64,000 bases of DNA from Hymenobacter aquaticus. Lineage in GTDB: Bacteria; Bacteroidota; Bacteroidia; Cytophagales; Hymenobacteraceae. The stretch's first letter is position 1; every line of letters begins with the position of its first letter. Position numbers and translations under genes: made by a program. This document shows positions 58,786-64,000 of this stretch, piece by piece. The DNA lies in NCBI RefSeq assembly GCF_004765605.1, contig NZ_SRLC01000001.1:558001-622000 (forward strand), written 5' to 3'. The notes beneath the pieces were generated by a model. The model was not told the origin of the DNA, did not search any database, and was given only the letters and a program-made list of their open reading frames with translations.

Positions 58786-60243
58786 TTACCGCTTGAGCGG
58801 GGGCAGCAGGTCAATCAGGCCGTCCTCACTCACGACGATGGCCACGCAGGCGTAGCGGCTGCTTTCCACGTAGCGCACGGCAGAGTTGAAGCGGGAGCCG
58901 CGCGAGGAGTCGCCTTTTTCCGTGGCCAGCCCGTCCAGAATGGCCCCAATGGCGTAGCACACCCCGCTGGGGTCGATGAACACGGCCCCGTCGATGTTGG
59001 TGACCAGGCGTAGCACCGAGGGCGTCATGATGCGGGGCGTCACGCGGAAGCACTGGCGGGTGAGGCGCACCGCTTCCTGGGCGGCCCCTTCCGAAATCAC
59101 CAGGATGGTGCCATTCGTTTGCTTGGTGGCGTTCTGGGTGAGCTCCCACAGGTAGGCAATGCCCGGCTCATCGACGTGGGGAAAAACGCGCCCCACCGCT
59201 TTGGCGAAGTTCTCGGCATCGACGCGGCCCTGGGGCAGGCGCGGGGTATTCGACACTACTTTCATCATGACCTGACCGGCGTGGCTCAGCTCCCAGCTGT
59301 AGTGCTTGGTGAAGTGCACCGTGAACAGGGGCTCGTAGTGCGGGTCGCTGGGCTCTACCACGTGGCCCAGCCCAAACACGTCGGAGGCGTCCGTAATCAG
59401 CGACGTGCGGCCCTCGCTCAGCTCCAGTAGCTTCCGGATGGAGCGGTGGTCGCGCAGCGGAATCGGGGTTTCCAGGGTCAGCACGGGCACTACGGCCGGG
59501 TGGTGGCGGCGTGCCACGAGCATGGTGCCCACGCCCTCGTCGCCCTCGTGGCGCAGGGCCGCCACGCCGTTGCAGGCATCGTAGAGGCCGTGGGTGCCGG
59601 CGGCGGCGCGCAGCATAAAGCGGCGGCCGGCGGCGCGCAGCACCTCGTTGTAGTCCCGGTCGAGCACGGGCCGGTCCTCATCCGTATCCGATTCGCGCAG
59701 GGCCCGGGAGCAGTCCTGCAAAAATTCGTACACGGCCGCGTTCAGCAGCGACGGGGCGCGGGTGCCCCGCTGCTGCACCGGCAGCGAGTAGTAGCTGTGG
59801 TAGGCTTCGCTGGAGAGCTGCAACACCACCACGACCAGGTAGCCGTGCAAGCTCACGGGCAGCGAGCAGAAGCTGATGCGGTCTTCGCCGCGCGCCTCGG
59901 TCAGGTCGGTGAGCAGGTGCAGGGTGGCGCGGCGCATTAGGTCGTACCAGCGCAGCTTCTCGTAGCGGTCCTGGTCGGTGGAGTACAGGTGGTACACCAT
60001 GTCGCGGGGGCCGTCGGGCTCGAGGGCGGCGGCCTGGGCCTTCACGTCGGCAAAATCGGCCGGGGAGTAGCGGTGGGTGGCGGGCTCAATGACCACGGCC
60101 TGGGGCTCGTCCGTCTCGCGGGCGGAGGCCAGGCCCAGCAAAAAAACTTCAGGCTTCAGGTTGCGGTCAAGCAGGTTGAAAATGCCATCGGCGAACAATT
60201 GGGCCGTGACACGGAATAGACTTTGATGGTCCCACATGGGCAT
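58786..60243 (-). CDS. DACNV sensor with C-terminal DisA-type nucleotidyl cyclase domain
   Basis: 485 residues. Residues about 1-370 form the DACNV-like N-terminal region. The last about 115 residues match the DisA_N/diadenylate cyclase fold: TPSVLRLVTNIDGAVFIDPS (DGA at 418-420) and RGSRFNSAVRYVES (449-462). In classical c-di-AMP synthases the second motif reads GTRHRAA; here it is GSRFNSA, so His and Arg are replaced. Product (c-di-AMP, another dinucleotide or none) cannot be told. The DACNV group was proposed by comparative genomics as sensors in nucleotide signalling. No recognisable effector gene is adjacent. Confidence 0.8.
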   Translation of the reverse strand: MPMWDHQSLFRVTAQLFADGIFNLLDRNLKPEVFLLGLASARETDEPQAVVIEPATHRYSPADFADVKAQAAALEPDGPRDMVYHLYSTDQDRYEKLRWYDLMRRATLHLLTDLTEARGEDRISFCSLPVSLHGYLVVVVLQLSSEAYHSYYSLPVQQRGTRAPSLLNAAVYEFLQDCSRALRESDTDEDRPVLDRDYNEVLRAAGRRFMLRAAAGTHGLYDACNGVAALRHEGDEGVGTMLVARRHHPAVVPVLTLETPIPLRDHRSIRKLLELSEGRTSLITDASDVFGLGHVVEPSDPHYEPLFTVHFTKHYSWELSHAGQVMMKVVSNTPRLPQGRVDAENFAKAVGRVFPHVDEPGIAYLWELTQNATKQTNGTILVISEGAAQEAVRLTRQCFRVTPRIMTPSVLRLVTNIDGAVFIDPSGVCYAIGAILDGLATEKGDSSRGSRFNSAVRYVESSRYACVAIVVSEDGLIDLLPPLKR

Positions 60244-60485
60244 TCTGGGGGGCGGGCAAACAAACGAGAGGAAGGGCGTACTGCGGAAGGTACGGGAAAA
60301 CCCCGCATAAGGTAGTACTCGGGCGGCGCAACATTGTGCCGCCGGGGCCCAACAAGCGGGCCCGATGCTGGTTATGAGCAGGAGAAAAAGCCCGGTTCCG
60401 GCTTGCCATTGCTCCGGCAGAAGCGTAACTTAGGAAACCAGAGCCTTTTGTGTCCCCGTGTTGTCAGCGCCTAACGGCTACCGTT

Positions 60486-60752
60486 ATGTTTATTGATATT
60501 CTGCTGGCTTTTTTCTGCGCGTTATCCTTCCTGCCGCTGACGACGGGGTACTGCGCCTACAGCTACGGCCGCTCGTTCTGGCTGTGGTTCACGCTGGGGT
60601 GCGTGCTGCCCATCGTGTCGTTCTTCATTCTGTTTGCCCTGCTCTACCGCAAGGAAATGGACCGGGGCGAGCAGCTGCTGGCCGAGGCCAAAGCCATTCT
60701 GGCCGCCGACGAAGCCCGGGCCCGGGGCGTAAAAATCGAAGACGAGGAATAA
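60486..60752 (+). CDS. small membrane protein of unknown function
   Basis: 88 residues from ATG 60486 (upstream in-frame start unlikely). Two helices: FIDILLAFFCALSFLPLTTG and WFTLGCVLPIVSFFILFALL, then a charged helical tail (GEQLLAEAKAILAADEARAR) on the cytosolic side. No family recognised. Convergent with the flavoprotein gene, 35 bp apart. Confidence 0.75.
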   Translation: MFIDILLAFFCALSFLPLTTGYCAYSYGRSFWLWFTLGCVLPIVSFFILFALLYRKEMDRGEQLLAEAKAILAADEARARGVKIEDEE

Positions 60753-60787
60753 CCCCCCGCCAGATTCGACCAGTCGGCCACCAACCC

Positions 60788-62011
60788 TCAGCCCCGGCCC
60801 GCCAGCCACTGCCGCACGCCCTGGGCAACCCAGGCCCCGGTACTGAAGCAGCCCTGCAGCAAATACCCGCCGGTGGGGGCTTCCCAGTCCAGCATTTCGC
60901 CCGCCACAAATACGCCCGGCCGCCGTTGCAGCATCAGGTGCTCGTCCACTTCAGCCCAGGCCACGCCCCCGGCCGTAGAAATGGCTTCTTCCAGGGGCCG
61001 CAGCCCGGTTACCGGAATCGTAATGTTCTGAATCAGAGCCGCCAGGGTTTCGGGGGTAGCGCCGGCCTCGGCGGGTGCCAGCTCGCGCAGCAGCGTGGGA
61101 ATGGGAAAGCCCAGGCGCAGCGTTTTCTCCAGGTAGGCCGCCAGCGACTTGCCCTTACGCGGCGCCTGTAGCTTCTGCCCCAGCTGGGCCAGGGTCAGGT
61201 CGGGCTTGAGGTTGAGCAGCAGCGGGGCCGGGGCTGGGGCCGCCAGGGCCGCGCGCAGGGCCGGCGTCAGGGCGTACACCGGGGTGCCTTCCAGGCCGTA
61301 ATCGGTCAGTAGCAGCTCGCCGCGCACGGTGTGGCCGTTGCAGCTGAGGGCAATGTTCTTGAGCGGCGCGCGGCCCACCTTCTCCCGGAAAAAAGCCGAC
61401 CACGCCACCTCGGCCCCGCAGTTGGATGGCGCAAACGGCTCCAGCTGCACGCCCGCCTCGGCCAGCGCCGTGGTCCACTGGCCGTCGGAGCCGGTTTTGC
61501 TCCAGCTGGCGCCGCCCAGGGCCAGCACCGTGGCCGCCGGGTATAGCGTGTGCTCCTGCCCGCTGGCTTCCTCGCGCAGGCGCAGGCCGTGGTCGGGGGT
61601 GAAGCCCAGCCAGCGGTGCCGCACCTGAATCTGCACGCCCAGGGTGTGGAGCCGATTCAGCCAGGCCTTGAGCACCTGCGCGGGCTTGTGGTCGTCGGTG
61701 GGGAAAATCCGGCCACTGGTGCCCACGAACGTGGTGATGCCCAGCCCTAGCAGCCAGCGGCGCAATTGCTCGGGCGAAAAATGCTCCAGGAAGCGCTGAA
61801 AGCTGGCCTGCCGGGTTCCGTAGCGTTGCGCGAAGGCCGGCAGCGGCTCGGCATTCGACAGGTTGAACCCGCCGTGGCCCGCCACCAGAAACTTGCGCCC
61901 AACCGTCGGCCGGGCGTCGTAGACCCGGACCGCGTGGCCCGCTTCGGCCAGGTGCTGGGCCGCCAGCAACCCCGCCGGCCCACCCCCGATAACGGCAATA
62001 AAAGGCGTCAT
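60788..62011 (-). CDS. TIGR03862/BaiN-type FAD-dependent oxidoreductase
   Basis: 407 residues. N-terminal dinucleotide motif AVIGGGPAGLLAAQHLAEAG, then VGRKFLVAGHGGFNLSN, a family signature of the HI0933/BaiN group, with the TIGR03862 subtype. C-terminal FAD contact GVFVAGEMLDWEAPTGGY. Reaction unknown (some relatives reduce enoate-type steroid or lipid substrates). A TAGCTTTG box ends 5 nt before the ATG. Confidence 0.9.
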   Translation of the reverse strand: MTPFIAVIGGGPAGLLAAQHLAEAGHAVRVYDARPTVGRKFLVAGHGGFNLSNAEPLPAFAQRYGTRQASFQRFLEHFSPEQLRRWLLGLGITTFVGTSGRIFPTDDHKPAQVLKAWLNRLHTLGVQIQVRHRWLGFTPDHGLRLREEASGQEHTLYPAATVLALGGASWSKTGSDGQWTTALAEAGVQLEPFAPSNCGAEVAWSAFFREKVGRAPLKNIALSCNGHTVRGELLLTDYGLEGTPVYALTPALRAALAAPAPAPLLLNLKPDLTLAQLGQKLQAPRKGKSLAAYLEKTLRLGFPIPTLLRELAPAEAGATPETLAALIQNITIPVTGLRPLEEAISTAGGVAWAEVDEHLMLQRRPGVFVAGEMLDWEAPTGGYLLQGCFSTGAWVAQGVRQWLAGRG

Positions 62012-62016
62012 AGATA

Positions 62017-62024
62017 CAAAGCTA
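62017..62024 (-). promoter_or_regulatory. -7 box immediately before the flavoprotein ATG
   Basis: TAGCTTTG (exact TAnnTTTG) on the minus strand, 5 nt before ATG 62011, so little or no leader. Confidence 0.5.
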
Positions 62025-62163
62025 ATCGGGCCGCAAGGTACGGCGCGCGGCGGGTAAACGCGGGTGCTGCCCCAGCGGAAAGAGGCATCGGGCGGCGGGA
62101 AAATCGGCGGCGGCTGCCTTAGTGCCGTATAGCGGAGCTGATACCTGGACTTTCTTCGCGCTT

Positions 62164-63351
62164 ATGGGGCCGTATTCTATTCTGATTGGGCTAAGTATAG
62201 CCGTCATTCTCTCGTACCTGTTCGATCTGGCCGCCCGCGCCACCAAGGTGCCCTCGGTGCTCATGCTGCTGCTCACCGGCATTGCCCTGCGCCAGGCCGC
62301 CGACTACTTCGACTTCGCCGTGCAGGTGCCCTCGGTGGTGCTGCAGATCTTCGGCATCATCGGCCTGATCATGATTGTGCTGGAAGGGGCTATGGACTTG
62401 AAAATCAGCCGCGACAAAGCCCCGCTGATCCGCCGCTCCTTTTTTGCCGCCGCCCTGATGCTGGTGGTGCAGGCCCTGGCTATTGCGGCGCTCCTGCACG
62501 CCTACGTGGGCGCGTCGTGGCAGAGCTGCCTGGTCAATGCCATTCCGCTGGCCGTCGTCAGCAGCGCCATTGCCATTCCGAGCGTGGCGGGCCTGTGGGG
62601 CGAAAAGCAGGAGTTTATCGTCTACGAAAGCACGTTTTCCGACATTCTGGGCATCATGTTCTTCAACTTCGCGCTCCAGGACGACTTTGCCCAGGGCGTG
62701 TCGGTCATCACCTTCTCGCGCGACGTGCTGGCCATCGTGGTGGTGGCCGTGCTCAGTACCCTGGCCCTGGCCTTCCTGCTCGACCGGATCCGGCTGCACA
62801 TCAAGTTCTTCCTGATTTTCGCCTTCCTGATTCTGATGTACAGCGCGGCCAAAAAGCTGCACTTGTCGTCGCTGCTGCTGGTGCTCGTGTTTGGCCTGGC
62901 CGTGAACAACGCCGAGCTGTTTCTGCGGGGCCCGCTCAAGCGCTGGTTTCGGCCCGAGCGCCTGGCTTCCGAGCTGCACCAGCTCAAGAGCATCACCGCC
63001 GAGTCGGCCTTCCTGATTCGCACGTTCTTTTTCCTGCTCTTCGGCTACTCCATCACCCTGGCCAGCCTGCTGAGCGTGTCGCTGCTGCTACAGGGCGTGC
63101 TGATCGTGGCCGTGCTGGTGGCTATCCGCTACGTGTACCTGCGCTTTGTTGCCCGCACCGAGCTGATTCCGGAGCTGTTCATCGCGCCCAAAGGCCTGAT
63201 AACGGTGCTGCTCTTCTACAGCATTCCGCCCGAGCACCTGATTGGCGAAATCAGCGAAAACATCCTGTTCGTGGTTATCCTGCTCACCGGCGTCCTGATG
63301 ATGATCGGCCTGCTGCTCACCCGCGAAGAACCCGAAATCGGGGAATATTAG
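62164..63351 (+). CDS. cation:proton antiporter (CPA-type membrane protein)
   Basis: 395 residues from ATG 62164. A GTG 14 codons earlier is possible but less hydrophobic. About eleven membrane helices: SILIGLSIAVILSYLFDL, IIGLIMIVLEGAMDLK, AIPLAVVSSAIAIPSV, FIAPKGLITVLLFYSIP. The E-GAMDL and SSAIAIPS segments correspond to the crossed-helix ion site of the CPA1/CPA2 superfamily. Likely exchanges Na+ or K+ for protons across the inner membrane. No regulatory RCK domain. Confidence 0.85.
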   Translation: MGPYSILIGLSIAVILSYLFDLAARATKVPSVLMLLLTGIALRQAADYFDFAVQVPSVVLQIFGIIGLIMIVLEGAMDLKISRDKAPLIRRSFFAAALMLVVQALAIAALLHAYVGASWQSCLVNAIPLAVVSSAIAIPSVAGLWGEKQEFIVYESTFSDILGIMFFNFALQDDFAQGVSVITFSRDVLAIVVVAVLSTLALAFLLDRIRLHIKFFLIFAFLILMYSAAKKLHLSSLLLVLVFGLAVNNAELFLRGPLKRWFRPERLASELHQLKSITAESAFLIRTFFFLLFGYSITLASLLSVSLLLQGVLIVAVLVAIRYVYLRFVARTELIPELFIAPKGLITVLLFYSIPPEHLIGEISENILFVVILLTGVLMMIGLLLTREEPEIGEY

Positions 63352-63352
63352 G

Positions 63353-63742
63353 GTAATGTGGTTGAATGTGCGGAATGTGCGGAATGTGGTTGAATGTGAG
63401 AAATGTGGAGAATGAAAGGACGTGTCAGTGTGAGCAACGCGAAGCAATCCGTCCTCTGAAATGTGCCGAGCCTTCTAAGATGAAAAGCCCTGGCCCATGT
63501 ACCGCGAAGTTCTACTTCGCGAGTCGTTGGAGCCGGCTGCACAACCATCGTGCAACGCCTCGCGAAGTGGAACTTCGCGTTACAAGCAAAAGCCCTTTCC
63601 CGCGTGAGCAGGAAAGGGCTTTCTGGTGAAAGGGAGTTTGGTGCCAGCAGAGCACGGATTGACGCCGCTTGACGCGCGGAATAACTCACGCCTCACACTG
63701 ACACGTCCTCACATTCCCCCACATTCGCACATTCCCCACATT
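63353..63742. repeat. composite inverted repeat with AATGTG arrays and inner REPIN
   Basis: Left half: six AATGTG copies (63355-63407) then GGACGTGTCAGTGTGAG (63418-63434). Right half: the exact reverse complement of that 17-mer (63692-63708), then CACATT copies at 63710, 63720, 63728, 63737. Inside lie inverted arms 63499-63523 and 63559-63583 (23 of 25 bases match; each holds GCGAAGT hairpins) and a core at 63655-63682 also found at 34454-34483. Confidence 0.85.
63587..63624. terminator. hairpin inside the composite repeat
   Basis: A perfect 12-bp stem (63589-63600 with 63611-63622), 10-nt loop; short A and T tracts. It would terminate the antiporter or channel transcripts. Confidence 0.6.
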
Positions 63743-63747
63743 AAAAA

Positions 63748-64000
63748 TCATTCCGTTTCTTTCAGCAGCTGGCGGCGGTAGCTGGCCAGGATGGCAGACT
63801 TGAGGATGAAGCCGGCGTAGCGGCCATTGCTGACGACGGGCAAAGCCCAGGCGTTGAGCTGTTCCATGCAGCGCAGAATGTCGAGCATGGTGTCGTCGGG
63901 GTTGACGATGGCCGGCGGGGGCGTCATCAGGTCGCGCACCTTGGTGGTGGTGTAGTGCTCGTCGTCGAAGAGGGCGTCGCGCACGGTGTCGAGGGCCACG
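63748..64000 (-). CDS. C-terminal CBS domain of a ClC-type chloride channel, partial
   Basis: Only the last 83 or so codons are in the window; the 5' part is beyond the right edge. Text DTVRDALFDDEHYTTTKVRDLM, ILRCMEQLNAWALPVVSNGR, AGFILKSAILASYRRQLL matches the second CBS domain that ends many bacterial ClC proteins (F.KS.IL..YR..L). The GTG-initiated frame at the edge is internal. A stand-alone CBS protein cannot be excluded. Confidence 0.7.
   Translation of the reverse strand, partial: VALDTVRDALFDDEHYTTTKVRDLMTPPPAIVNPDDTMLDILRCMEQLNAWALPVVSNGRYAGFILKSAILASYRRQLLKETE

Overview
The window looks like chromosomal DNA of a GC-rich Bacteroidota in the Cytophagales, most likely Hymenobacter or a close relative. 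This is inferred from several signs. There is an STN-type TonB-dependent receptor in an operon with a DUF4249 lipoprotein. Several secreted proteins carry type IX secretion (T9SS) C-terminal tails. Promoters of the Bacteroidota type (TTG, about 19-20 nt, TAnnTTTG) are visible. Many families present (TIGR02757/DUF2400, GEVED, DUF4112, CHRD, DACNV-DAC) are typical of this group. No rRNA, prophage, intact insertion sequence, CRISPR array or replication origin was seen.

Layout. 1-5959 (minus): an envelope operon of a secreted protein, an STN TonB-dependent receptor, a DUF4249 lipoprotein and an MG2-like protein cut by the left edge. 6304-6582: two identical tRNA-Glu genes with promoter and terminator. 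6844-16663 (mostly plus): GAPDH, a lipid kinase, a SUI1/YciH factor, KdsB (minus), a LysM/DPBB wall protein, a TIGR02757 protein, two PH-like membrane proteins and MutS2. 16673-18434: two MITE-like inverted repeats flank a minus-strand pair, a coiled-coil protein and an HTH protein with a symmetric four-half-site operator. 18714-24771: an outer-membrane barrel, a chimeric T9SS remnant, a secreted phospholipase D-like protein with its truncated tandem paralogue, and MurB. 24772-25750: a lower-GC patch with two small unknown genes. 25944-34389: sugar MFS transporter, SDR dehydrogenase, RlmL-type rRNA methyltransferase, GH13 amylase, RecQ. 34653-38687: a secreted protein, a DUF2306 membrane protein and three tandem paralogues of an unrecognised family ending in a shared W-rich motif. 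38864-41388: XRE/S24 regulator, pirin, GAF protein. 41467-49819 (minus): esterase, an unknown protein translationally coupled to an M2-family metallopeptidase, MtfA-SEC-C protease, LMW phosphatase-like gene, zinc-ribbon protein, DbpA-type helicase, YihY/BrkB. 49921-64000: DUF2062, a 13-repeat propeller-like T9SS protein, SseB, a SCO/cytochrome c/lipoprotein cluster with 4-nt overlaps, DUF4112, aldo/keto reductase, CHRD lipoprotein, DACNV-DAC protein, flavoprotein, cation/proton antiporter and the C-terminus of a ClC-type channel.

Most genes are housekeeping or envelope functions in short operons, often joined by TAATG or ATGA overlaps. The less ordinary content is (i) the tandem trio at 36137-38687, (ii) the DACNV-DAC protein with an altered second catalytic motif, (iii) the HTH gene with its nested operator, and (iv) a dense set of intergenic inverted repeats and 8-bp tandem arrays, the arrays lying at or next to stop codons. 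Family names come from recognition of the protein text. No database search was run.
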